From Leishmania donovani (Eukaryota > Euglenozoa > Kinetoplastea > Trypanosomatida > Trypanosomatidae): DNA of 64,000 nt. Numbering within the stretch: position 1 is the first letter of the stretch; each line of letters begins with the position of its first letter. The position numbers and the translations under genes are program-made. Below, one piece after another: positions 19,842 through 30,800 of the stretch. A model generated the notes under the pieces. That model did no database searches and was not told the DNA's origin. It worked only from the letters and a program-made list of their open reading frames with translations. The stretch spans positions 1,281,555-1,345,554 of the forward strand of contig NC_018260.1 of assembly GCF_000227135.1 (NCBI RefSeq), given 5' to 3'.

Positions 19842-22151
19842 ATGAGCTACACCAAAGCGCCCAGCTCTATCGGTAAGAGCAAGTCCTCTTCCGGCAAGCG
19901 TCCGCCGAGTGGCGGCTCAGACCGCCACAAATCGAGCAGCAAGCACTCGAGCCGCGTATCGTCATCGTCTGGCAGGCATCCCCAGCCGTCATCGTCCTCT
20001 GGCAAACACCGCTCCTCGGGCCGGTCCTCGGAGGAGCAAAAGCACTCTTCCTCTTCGAAGCCGGCCGCGCCAGCGCCGACGGAGGCCTCGCCGACCACCG
20101 CTGTCTCACGCCCGCCCGGTGCGGCTCCGAAGCCCGGGCCTGCCGGGACGCCAAGCAGCCCTTCAAAGCCCACCACCTCTAACGCGATTGGAGCCGGCAC
20201 GGCGCCATCCTCGACTCACACGCTCTCCAGTGCTCCTCCGAACGGTGCTCCTACTACCACACCGAGCTCTGCCACCAGGTCGAACGGTTTCGCCCAAGGT
20301 GGTGCTCCGCCAAATATCCAGCCCCTCGGAGGGTCTATGAGAGAAGCCCCGAACGGCATGTACGGCCTTGGTGCCGCGAGCGGCTACGGCGGCATGGGCG
20401 GCAACCAGAACGGCATGGTCAGCGGCCTCGGCTCCATGGGTGGGGGCCAGGACGGCATGGGCAGCTACGGCTCTATGGCTGGCGGCGGTCCAGACGGCAT
20501 GAATGGCATGGGCGGCAACCCGATGGGCTCCATGTACGGCATGGGCGGAATGGGGTCGATGTACGGCATGGGCGGAATGGGGTCGATGTACGGCATGGGC
20601 GGAATGGGGTCGATGTACGGCATGGGCGGAATGGGCTCCATGTACGGCATGGGAGGAATGGGGTCGATGTACGGCATGGGCGGAATGGGGTCGATGTACG
20701 GCATGGGCTTTGGCAGCATGTACGGCGGCAGCTATCACAGCTTGGTGGATGCGGCGTCTCGCCGTGCGAGCTTCCTCAACAGGAACAACCTGATTCGCGC
20801 CGATGTGAAGCCTCTGAATAGCGACACGAACGGCTGCAGCGGCGAGAAGGACGCTAAGAGCCCTGACGACAAGAAGGACGGGGACAAGAAGAACAGCAAG
20901 GGCCGCGAAGCCAAGCCCGAGGAGGCGAAGGGCGATCCCAAGGACCCCAAGGCGGCGAAGAAGGAGGTCACCGACAAGGAGGTCACCTACAAGAAGGACA
21001 GCGCCGACAAGAAGCCGTCCGTTGAGGCGAAGCCTGCGGACAAGAAGGACACCAAGGTCACCAAGGAGTCCGACAAAATGGAGGCCAAAGACATGAACGG
21101 AGAGAAGAAGGACGGCGAGGCGCCAGTGGCCAAGTCTGACGGTCCCCTGAAGTTCAGCGGCACCAGGATCCGCAGTCTCGCGCTTGTCTGCAAGTCTGGC
21201 AAGGGGGCGAAGGTGACCGTGAAGGGCAGGGACACCGTTGTGATGGAGGACAAGGAGACAAAGCTCGACGAGGCCATTCTCATCGAGGGGTCGAAGAAGC
21301 CAGTGGAGGCAGCTGCGCTCTCGGAGGTGCGCAATCAGTGGGTGTTGGGCCACAACGCCACCATCATGATCGGCAGCGACGCAACGCGACGCACGCAGGC
21401 GGTGGATTTCATGTGTGAGTACCTGACCACGTGCACGGGCAAGTTGGCCGCCAGCGGTGAGTACTTCAGCATCTACGTCACAGTGACGGCGCTCGAGGGC
21501 GCGGATAAGGGCCGCGATCTGCTGAAGGAGGACGCTGCCGTTGGAAAGCTTGCGCTCGCGTCGTCTCCGGTGTACGGTCCGGCGCTCAACAACATGACGA
21601 CGAAGGAGGTGAACACGAAGGAGACGATGGAGGCGGTGCTCAAGGAGGGCATGGGGCGCGCTAAGGAGGGTGAAATGGTCTGCAGCTACCTAGTTCTGAA
21701 GCAGTGCCGCAAGAGTAGCGCCGGTGTGATGGTTTACCTTTCCTCCCTGAACGTCACGTTCGTTGGCCCGAACGTGGAGCATCTCATCGGCCTCAAGGCC
21801 AAGAAGCCGGAGGAGCCGTGTCGCCTCTACCGCTACTCCGTCGGCGGTGGCAGCCACACCATGTGTGTCGGCTTCGTCAGCGACGACGAGGCCTCTGCGG
21901 CCAAGGTCTTCGATGCGCTCAGGGAAATGCGCGAGGTTGAGAACACCGAGCCTCGCAGCGGCAACGTGAAGCGCTTCATCGAGTACACAAAGAAGGAGAT
22001 CCCCAAGTGCAAGGAAAAGGTCTCCTCGACGACGGAGGAGAGCAAGAAGGCAGACTACGAGACGATGCTGAAGCGGATGGAGATGATGCTCAAGGACGCT
22101 GAGGCCATCGAGAAGGACCCGAAGACGGTCGCCCCGAAGGCGTACGTGTAA
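19842..22151 (+). CDS. G3: kinesin-like pseudo-motor protein with perfect MGSMYGMGG repeats
   Basis: This 769-residue protein starts at MSYTKAPSS, the first ATG after the acceptor. Residues 1-110 are Ser/Lys-rich and 110-165 Pro/Ala/Thr-rich. Residues 170-300 are Gly/Met-rich and include seven tandem 9-residue units. A Lys/Asp/Glu-rich linker (about 330-430, many DKK and AKK) leads to one kinesin-like domain at about 442-716: IRSLALVCKSGKG, GHNATIMIGSDATRRTQAV at 501, GRDLLKED, SSPVYGPALNNMT at 573, SVGGGSHTMCVGFV at 666 and RSGNVKRFIEYT at 704. The spacing between landmarks closely matches a kinesin head that has lost its P-loop, switch I and switch II. A charged helix ends the protein. Its closest neighbour by layout is G2. 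ATP-driven motility is not expected, and the function is unknown. Confidence 0.88.
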   Translation: MSYTKAPSSIGKSKSSSGKRPPSGGSDRHKSSSKHSSRVSSSSGRHPQPSSSSGKHRSSGRSSEEQKHSSSSKPAAPAPTEASPTTAVSRPPGAAPKPGPAGTPSSPSKPTTSNAIGAGTAPSSTHTLSSAPPNGAPTTTPSSATRSNGFAQGGAPPNIQPLGGSMREAPNGMYGLGAASGYGGMGGNQNGMVSGLGSMGGGQDGMGSYGSMAGGGPDGMNGMGGNPMGSMYGMGGMGSMYGMGGMGSMYGMGGMGSMYGMGGMGSMYGMGGMGSMYGMGGMGSMYGMGFGSMYGGSYHSLVDAASRRASFLNRNNLIRADVKPLNSDTNGCSGEKDAKSPDDKKDGDKKNSKGREAKPEEAKGDPKDPKAAKKEVTDKEVTYKKDSADKKPSVEAKPADKKDTKVTKESDKMEAKDMNGEKKDGEAPVAKSDGPLKFSGTRIRSLALVCKSGKGAKVTVKGRDTVVMEDKETKLDEAILIEGSKKPVEAAALSEVRNQWVLGHNATIMIGSDATRRTQAVDFMCEYLTTCTGKLAASGEYFSIYVTVTALEGADKGRDLLKEDAAVGKLALASSPVYGPALNNMTTKEVNTKETMEAVLKEGMGRAKEGEMVCSYLVLKQCRKSSAGVMVYLSSLNVTFVGPNVEHLIGLKAKKPEEPCRLYRYSVGGGSHTMCVGFVSDDEASAAKVFDALREMREVENTEPRSGNVKRFIEYTKKEIPKCKEKVSSTTEESKKADYETMLKRMEMMLKDAEAIEKDPKTVAPKAYV
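20523..20711 (+). repeat. seven 27-bp tandem in-frame repeats in G3
   Basis: Seven consecutive 27-bp units encode MGSMYGMGG (the last ends in F). Most units are identical at the DNA level (ATGGGGTCGATGTACGGC core), including synonymous positions. This implies recent expansion or homogenisation, so copy number probably varies between strains. Confidence 0.95.
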
Positions 22152-23122
22152 CGACGCGAATAGGCAAGCGAAAAAAAATCGCCACCAAAAAGAGATGAGA
22201 AAAGTCGGCGCGCGAGCGCCAAATGCCAGAACGGGCGGGCGTGAGAGTTCAAGAACGTTGCGCGTACCTCGACACCTTTTTTTCCACGGCCCATACCCTC
22301 GTGCTCCTGTGTGCACATTTGACGGTGCACGATGTGCAGACCTGTGTGTGTGTGTGTCTGCGTGCTCGTTTCCCTTACTGCTGCGGTGACGGATGTTGAA
22401 TGCCGGTGTTTCTTCTAGCACACACGGGTATCTACATCTACACGCACAAGCCTGTAGCCGTGTTGATGTATATATGTCCTTGCCTCCCCCTCACTCTCGG
22501 TGTGCTTCATCTTCCATTCGGTTGTTTAGGTCCTTTTGTTTTCACGGATTTCTCTTTGCGTGTCTGTGGGGTTCTTGAGTCTATTGTCGAGCTATACACG
22601 GCGCGTTCTCGCGTCCGTGTGTGTGCGCGCCGGCATGCGTGCTCGTGGACTTGTGATGCAGCTGTCACTCCGGGCGCCGTTTCGCCGCCCCTCAAAGTCC
22701 GCTTTTCGTCATCGCCATGACGCGCGCACAACCACCGAAAAACGTGCATGCCCTCTCTTCCTTTTCTGTCGGTACCCCCTTACTTTTTGTGAATCCCTCC
22801 ATCGTTTCTCTCTCTCTCTCTCGCGTGATCCTGCTTTCCATTACTTTGATCTCTCTTCCTCCTTGTACTTATTATGCTTCGATTTTCTGCGCGCGCCCTT
22901 CATTCTCGTGATGGCCATCGCAGCCCTTCCGTTGTTCTCATGTGCCGACATGATGTTCATCTTTGTCGTGCTCGATGCCACGCGCTCTCTTCTTTGCCGT
23001 ATTTCTTTTGTATTTTCCTTTTCTTGTGTCCTTTCCTTTCTGCCTGCTCAGATTGTTGTGCATAGTAATAGCACAAATCGAGGACAAGAGTGCACTCCTC
23101 TCCTCCCAGCAGTCACACTCAG

Positions 23123-23144
23123 CACACACACACACACACACACA
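23123..23144. repeat. (CA)11 microsatellite
   Basis: An uninterrupted CA run in the G3-G4 spacer. Confidence 0.9.
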
Positions 23145-23674
23145 AACAGACACGCGCGAACGTGCACATAAACAGGCGAGTCCTGTCATGCAAAGGAGCT
23201 TACACTGAGGCAGACGCATGTGTGTATGTGCGCGCGATGCGTGTGATGTGCGTAGACAGGTCCTTTCTTCTCTTTCATTTCTCTCAGAGCTTCCCCCTCC
23301 CTTTTTGTTGAGCGTCATGACGTTGGTCGCTATTTTGTCTTTTTTTTTGTATTTGCCGTCGATCTTGTGCCTCTCTCTCTCTTGATCATTTTTACTGTTG
23401 TTCGTCAACGCCTTTCACTCACCTGTGCAATCATTCTTATTTTCTTTTTTAGTGCTGTGTGCTCATGGTTTCGTGTATGGCGCGCTCATGTTTGCGCATC
23501 TGCACCGGTGAAAGATGCCAGGGAGATGTGCAAGGCATTGGAAAGAATCCGAGAACACCTCTTTGCTTTACTTCCACTTTTGTTTTCCCTGTTTATGTGT
23601 GCCATCCAGCTGCGCCACCGGGTTTTATTCGCGATCACATCAGCTTCTCCCATCATACGCGCAGCCACATGAAA

Positions 23675-23692
23675 CACACACACACACACACA
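23675..23692. repeat. (CA)9 microsatellite
   Basis: A second CA run in the G3-G4 spacer. Confidence 0.9.
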
Positions 23693-26233
23693 CGGTCGTC
23701 AACAAAACCATCAACCCACCTCTTCTCAAGCCGGCTCTGCACGGACATGCATTTATTGTCTATGAATTCACGCTGTGTATAGGTTTCTGCATATGTGCAT
23801 ATAATTTCTCCTTCATGCGATACGTAACCGTCTCGTGTGTGCCTTCTAACACACCCTAAGTTGCAGCGCTCTCTCACTCTCTCTCACGCCCGCTGCCCTC
23901 GCCCCTTTCCTGCTGAGCTCCTTTTCTCCCCCCTCTTCCTCAGCATAAGTTTGGCGTTCCAACGCCTTCCATTCTCGTTTTGCTGCTCTGCTTCTTATGC
24001 CTGTTCACCACCATCATACAGTTGTGGAAGGAAGCGACTATGTGTAACCACCGTCATACAGCAAGAAGAACACATCACTCGGATATACGCAGCGCCTCTT
24101 CTGTTATCTGAACTTTTTATTTTTCTATATTCTGTGTGTGTCTCTCTTTTACGTGACGTGCGTGCGCGCGTGTAGGGGCGGTTTCGCCTCTGTCTTCTCC
24201 GTGTTCGCTTCCCCCCCTTTTCCGCCTTTTGAGCGCCTGCATCTTGCGCTCTTTATCCTGGACTCGTGTTCCTGCGCCACCGTTATGTGCTTCATTTTCC
24301 ACGTTCTCCTTTGGCTTTCATCATTACTTTTTTTTTTGTGCTCAGAGAGGGCGGTGTGGCGGAGGGCATAGCAGTGGGGAGAAGGGGGCCATATCACACT
24401 TGCTTGTTTATTTGTGTATCTCAGGGGAGGATATGGCAAACAGGCGATCTAGACTCGCACACCGATGTGTGCGCATCACCATGCATCACGTTCATCCTGT
24501 CTTTCTTTCTTGTGCTATTATTCGCCGTATATATTTGCTCCATCGAGTTCGATCTCTGTGCGCGTCTGTGTGTTGGAAGGGGAGGTATATATATATGTGT
24601 GTGTGTAAGTGTGTATGCGCTTATCCATTCTTTTTGTTTTCGTTTCGTTGTTGCTGTACGATGCGATGACTGCGCTCGTGCAAGTTTGTGTTTGTTTTCA
24701 CCCTGCAGGCATCGCCAAGGGCAAGACAAGAAAGGTAAGCAAGGAGAGGAGGCGAGTCGAAAGAAACGAAAAACCTCGAAGCGACAAGGACAGGAGGAAT
24801 AAGAAGGGCTGCGATGGAGGGAGGCTGATGGAGAAGGGGAGACGCAGGAGCATGTCATCTGTAAAAAGGAAGAGGGCGAAACAAGAAACAGGAAGAAAAC
24901 GACTGCTTTATGCAAGAGTGGTTTGCTTGCCGACGAGACAGCAGGCATACATGTGTACGTGTCGCATACAGCCATGGGAAAAGGGTCCGAAGAAAGATCC
25001 TAACAGACAAGCTCCCCTTTCGGCATCCCTCCCCCTGCCCCCTTCCACCCCCTTTCCCTCCCTTTTATTTGATCTTTGCGTTCGTCGCTCTCTCCGCCTC
25101 GCTAGCATCTTTTTGTTGTTGCTGTTGCTCATGTACGTGTTTATTTACATGAAGGGCGCGGGAGGCGACAAGCCCGCACATACGCCAAAAGGAAGATGAA
25201 CGCTACTCGCATTCTTCTTCGTCTTCCTTCCTCCTACTCGTTTTACCTGTTGTATGCACCGCCTACATGTCTGTGTGTGAGCCTGTGTGCATGTGCTCGT
25301 GTTTTTATTGATTTTCGTGCTCCTTTTTTTTTTGCCTCCTAAGCACGCGTGTGTCGATGAAGATCAGATACGTATCCTTCCCCCTTTTTTCTCTCGGTTG
25401 GCTTTGCATTTTTTCTTTGTCTATTTCGCTTGCCTGCCAGGCACGCACGCACGCATGTGCGTGTATGCATGGGGGAGGGGAGACAACTTTTATGCACGAA
25501 AAGAGTAAAGCATCATGACAACGGAAGGAATAAAAAGAGTCATGAAGACACACACATGCAAAGGAAGAGAAGCAGTCTTCAAATAGGGAGAGGGGGTGGA
25601 AGGGGGGATGACAGCATGCGCCCGGCACATCATTACAGTGCTTTCGAGAACCCGCATCCCTCTCATGAGGGTCTTGTATCGACTCTTGTGGCTGCTTCTT
25701 TGCTTCTCACTTCGATCGCAACAACGGGCGCGGTGCGCCTCCTAGCCGCTCCCTCAGATGGAAGATGAGATGGCATGACGGTCGTTACCTCCCGTCTCTG
25801 CCTCTCCTCATCTCAAGCCCTGCTTTTCCATCTGGTAAGTGCCGCAGGGAGAGCACCATCACCTGCCAAGGTGCACACGGTGGAGTTCTTCGTCGTGATC
25901 CCGCCGGCTCCCTATGGATGTCCCTCCGCCACCACGTCTTTTGCTCACTTTATCCATCTCTGGCATTTACCTTCTTCACACATCGTCATCTGTTCCTCTT
26001 TCTCTTCTGCCACACCCCACTCTTTCACCGCCTCCATGAGGTTCGCTCACTCACGCATGCACGTACCCCCCCTTCATTCTCTCTCCCGAAACCTTCTGCT
26101 CATTCTCTGTTAGCTGCTTAGTCTGTCTTGTATCATTGCTCTGGTCGCTGCTGCCGATCGCCGTTGCGTCTGCCTTGCCCCGAAGGGAACGAGAAAACCG
26201 GTGAGCCTCGGCAAAAAGGCACAAAATTGGACG

Positions 26234-26274
26234 ATGTGTGTGTGTCGCCACACACACACACACACACACACACA
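26234..26274. repeat. TG run facing a (CA)13 run
   Basis: A TG run (26234-26245) is followed within a few bases by thirteen CA units (26249-26274). The two are complementary, so RNA or single-stranded DNA could fold into a slipped hairpin. Confidence 0.8.
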
Positions 26275-27747
26275 ACATACCTCATTTTTATTCCCCCCCC
26301 CTCCACCTCCTCCCAGCGCCCTCTCCCAATTTTCTTGATTGTGCGCCATTCACAAGCACGAGCTTGTGAGGGCATCTTTACCCCACTGGAAGGTCGCGAA
26401 CAACGAAAAGTCGTAATAGTTCCTCGTGGGGTGTGTGCTAGTGCAATCAGGCAACTGCCGTCGTTCTGGCTGAAGTCGTTTCGCTACTCTCACCGTCGCT
26501 GTCTCTCTTTCTGTATGTTTGTCTTTTCTTAGTTTGCACCCCTCCTCGCTTGTTCGGCTTTGGTGTTTTTTTTTGTTTGTTTTCGTCTGTGCTTTCGCTG
26601 CCGCTTCATCGCAGTGCGGGGACGCTGTTGCTGTCTTGTGTCTGTCTGTCTGTGTCTGTGTCTCTGTGTGTGTGTGCGTTGATGCCTCTCTCTTGTTCAC
26701 GTTTGTTTCTCTTTCGTTTGCGGCTTCGTATCTGGCGTGGTAGCTTCTCTCCTCTGCTCTCTTTTCTCCCCTATCGCTCATCCATCCAGCGTGTCCTCTG
26801 CCTTTTTTTTTCGCCTCCCCGCTTTTTGTTGTGTACTCCTCTATCTGGCCACCTCTCCCTCCCCGTCTCGTCTCTTTCTCGTCGTCACGCACACATCTTT
26901 GTGCTCGTTTTCCCCCCTTCTCTTTCGCTTTAGCGGCTTGTTTTCTCCTTGTTTCGTATTGCCACAATTCTGCCTCTTCAATTTTTTGAGGTTTTCATTT
27001 CTGTCTTGTTTTTGTGGGTGTGCGTGCTTGTGCATCTCACTACATCTCACTATCGCTAATTCTCTCTCGACTCGCTACCTCATCCTTTAGTCTCACTCGA
27101 TCAAACACGCACACCCGAAGTTGTGTTCTGCTTCTTTGGCGCTTCTCATCCTTCTCTGTTTTGTTTCCCCCCCTTCCCCGCGATCTGTGGTCGCATCTTT
27201 TGCGCTGCGTGGCTTTTGCATTGCACGCGCTCCCTCCCCCACCTCTTTCTGTGCCCTCTCTTCCCCTTCGTCTCGCTTTCCTCCCTCGCTGCTGCCTCAT
27301 CGTTTTCTCCCCCGCTGTCTTGCCGTCGGCGTCGCGTTCTCCTCCTCCTTTTCAGTTTGATTGTGCACACTTGCCGACTCTTCGTTGTCGTTTCTGGATA
27401 TCTCAGCTCGGTCTCTTTCACCCCCCGGGCTGCCCATCTGTTAGCGCATTTTTCTCTCTTTGCTTCCCTTTTGCCGTTTTTCTTTTTCTTGTCGTGCAGA
27501 CAAACACAGAGACACAGCGATATTCCTTTCGATTTGCGTGCAGCCCATAGAGTAGTACTCCTCGTTTTTCCAGCCTTCGTGTCCTTCCGGCGGATACCTC
27601 TCGAAAGCACATTCCCACGCTAAGTTTGCTGTCCCTATCTTGCTTTTCTTTGTGCTTGCGGCTTCCCCATTGATTGCTCATAGTGCGGCTTTCATGGATT
27701 TAGCTCACTTTTTGAGTGCGTGTTTCTGAGGGCCGGGCTTGCTCAGC

Positions 27748-27783
27748 TTTCGACCTTTCTTTCTTGTCTTTTTACATTCTCAG
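27748..27783 (+). promoter_or_regulatory. trans-splice acceptor for G4
   Basis: A near-perfect pyrimidine tract (CTTTCTTTCTTGTC...) ends in TTCTCAG (AG at 27782-27783). There is no ATG between this AG and 27884. The site therefore fixes the G4 start and excludes the upstream in-frame GTG at 27716. Confidence 0.6.
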
Positions 27784-27883
27784 GTTTTACTTCGCCGTGC
27801 GTTTGTACGACCGGAGCTTCGACCTTTTCTCGCCACATATCCCTTTTCACCATCCCTCTCCCCTCGTTATCGAAGTGAATCGA

Positions 27884-30800
27884 ATGCCCAGCATGTCCAC
27901 TGCGGAGGATAGCGGGCACTGGATGGCAACGGTGATGCCCCCGCGGAGTGCAGGTAAACCGCCCCTTCTGCAGCACAGCAACGGCAAGGAGTCGCCGCGG
28001 CCGGCGAGGGCGCTGGTGGAAGCACCGGAGTGTTTTGCAAATGGGCAGTATTTTGGTCTGCCGTGTACTCTGGGTAACGAGGATAACGATGCCCGCTCTA
28101 ACAGCGCCGTAAGCAGCTGCAGCGGCGACAAATCTGAGGAACTGCGGTGCCGCGCACAGCGCAATCGCAGGTGGAAAACATCGTCGAGTAGCGATACGGG
28201 GGCACGCGACGAGGACGCCGCATGCCCGGCAGCCGTCTCTTCCGTCTCCTCTTACTACTTCAGCGGACATAACATGCTGACGGAGGTCGCCCATGGGTGC
28301 ACGGGGGAGCAGAGGTTCATGGAAAATCGCGATGGCATGAGCACGTTTCATTCGTCCAGTAGCCCAGCGAGCGAGCGAGCTGGCGACGCGTCGGAGCAGT
28401 CTTCTCGGCCGATCGCTTTGCTGGGAGCCACCTCTCCATCTGTGGTGCAACCGGCGACGAGGATAGCGCGGGTCCGTGCAGCAGCGGTGGCGGCCTCTTC
28501 GCGGGCAATGCCGTCGACCGAGCTCGATGACCCCTATCACGTTCTCTCCATGCCCACTGCGGGGACCCTGTACTTGAGCTCGCGCACTGGAAGCGACCGA
28601 GACAGCGTCGACGGCGAAAGTCGTTTCACTGCGCGGGCATCACAGCAAGACATGTACTACATGTACACCTCAACCCTTACGATGTCTACAGACGCGCCTG
28701 CCAGCCCCTCTAAGCGTCAGCAGCGAGACGGCGCCGCTCCACGTGGCGGGTCCGCTTCCGTCGCCTCGTCCTGCGATCGGGTGTGTGTGCCGGGGATCTG
28801 GGAGTACGACGAGTGGATGTTGACGGCGCGGCCAGCGACGATGGAGACTCTCAGTGGGCATTCGTCCGGCACTAAGGCGCTGGCCACTGACTACGAGCGT
28901 CGCGCTGCGCAGTTTCCAAGTCCTGCGGCCATTGACGTCACAATGGGGCCGTCGAGTCAGCCCTCGCCGACCATGGCGGTCTGTTCGCCACGCACGGCAA
29001 CCCCCACGACAGTGTCGAATGAACTTCCAGCAGGCACAGATCTCACCGCTAAGGCGCACAGTGTCCCCTCTGCCCGAGGTTCGCAGCCGCCGCGCGGCGC
29101 CGCCGATAGCGATGCGTCCCCGAAGACGAAGGAGCGGCCGCCAGCGTCGGGGTGCAAAAGCGCTGCCGCGACAGTACCACCGCCACCTTTGGGCGCCTTC
29201 GCCACCCCCGACGTGTGTATCGCCTTGAAGGACTTCACGACTGGCATGAGGAGCCCGACAAGGAATGTCGTGAATGACAGCACCGCTGTCGATGGCGCTG
29301 TCCACCAGCCGGTTGAGTTGCGGTCGCACCGCGTCTCGGACAGCGGGGCACCGTTTTCTGATGCCTCATCGTCGTTGCTGACAGCAGGGAAGGCTCCCCA
29401 GCAGCCACCGCCGCGTCCTTACGCGAACGACGCCGCGAATTCTGGAGAGAGCAAAATGCACACGGTCACCTCTTCCATCTCGAATGGCTTCCTGGGCGGA
29501 CACCGGCCAGCCTTCGTGACAACGGCATCTTTGAGCACGTGCCCCGCGGCCCTGGTACCCGATCACGCCCCTCTCCTGGCCTTCGGTGTGCATCCTATTC
29601 GCAAGGACGTCGATTCACGGTCGTGCGTGCCCTCTCCTGCCGCCTCCACTGCTTCCACGGCGATGCCGCTGCTGCTGTCGCCTCAGGCCCTAGCGACCGC
29701 AGGGCAGCCTACTTCGAAGGCGTGGCCCGCACGACCGCCAGAAGTCCCACGCGCGCCCGCCCGAGACAGCGAGAGCGGGAGCCCGGCGCTCGCGCCGTCG
29801 CCGGACAACACCGCCACAGAGTGCCCGCCAGACGTGTCGCGTCGGGCCGGAAGCCACAGCACAGCTACCACAGTGGCCGGCGCAACCTCCAGTACCGCCA
29901 GCACGCTCTCTGGTGGCCTCATCCCGAGCTCCTCTCCAATGAACACCTGCGCACAATCCAGCGACCTGAAGCCACCCTCTATTGGCCCCCAGACGCTTTC
30001 CGACTCCAACGGCGACACCCTGCTGATTCTCAGCGGCGGGGTGAGGAAGCCGACCCCCCCATCGCCGAGAGCGCCCGCGGCTCGTGAGACGAGCACGTCC
30101 GCTGCCGGTGGGCAGAGCAGGCCTGACGTGCACGTCGCAACCTCGAAACTCACCGCCGCGACACCGACTGCCTCGGCTTCCATGACATCCACCCCCGCGA
30201 TGAGTCCCCTCGCCTCCTCGCGCGGCCTCTCCGACGAAGGGGTCGCTTCCTACGCTACCGAAGCCATGTGTCGCCCTGCATCCCAAGCAAGCAAGCCCGC
30301 CCCGCATCAACTACCAAAGGAGCCTCCGCAGGGCTTTCTTGTGGAGGGCCAGACTTCGAGGCCGGTCAATCCCATGATAATCACCCTTTCTTCACGGCCT
30401 GGTGCGCAGCGGAAGGCGACACGACCGCAAGAGGAAGCGCACGGCGACGGGGCTGTTGCATCCCGGGACAGCAGAAAGGACGCGGCTTTTCCGACTCGCT
30501 CGCCATGTGACTGGCGGCGGCGCCTGGGCTTCAAGCAGAACAGGGAGATTGTTTTACCCGACTCCAAGTCGCTGCGGGTGTCCATGTCGTCGTTGCTCGA
30601 GTTTCGCAGCCTGACCATGCGCGAACAAGGCAAGGAGATGATGCCGTCGACTGAGGAAGTATCCACACACCTCATGACGCGCTGGAACGCGGTGTGTGCG
30701 CTGGTTGTCGTCGACGAGGACGCGGTGCGGAAGCCGTGTCTCGTCGTGAGTGGACTCAGCGTGCGTGTGTACGAGGAAGACAAGTCAGTGACGCTGGCGA

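Larger units (their letters stand above)
22152..27883. other. intergenic region G3-G4 (5.7 kb)
   Basis: Pyrimidine-rich spacer with several TG and CA runs and a TG/CA inverted pair near 26.25 kb. The stretch 25.6-26.0 kb is of more mixed composition but has no gene-like frame. Long open frames here are Cys/Phe/Ser/Leu-rich and appear on both strands, so I treat them as chance. Confidence 0.7.

Noticed and set aside
22801..22822. TC-rich runs and TG/CA repeats read as possible CRISPR or satellite arrays
   Set aside because: No spaced direct repeats. These are simple dinucleotide or pyrimidine tracts of a eukaryotic spacer.
27716..27883. N-terminal extension of G4 by 56 residues
   Set aside because: It would begin at GTG and lies partly upstream of a strong splice acceptor at 27783; the first ATG after the acceptor is 27884.
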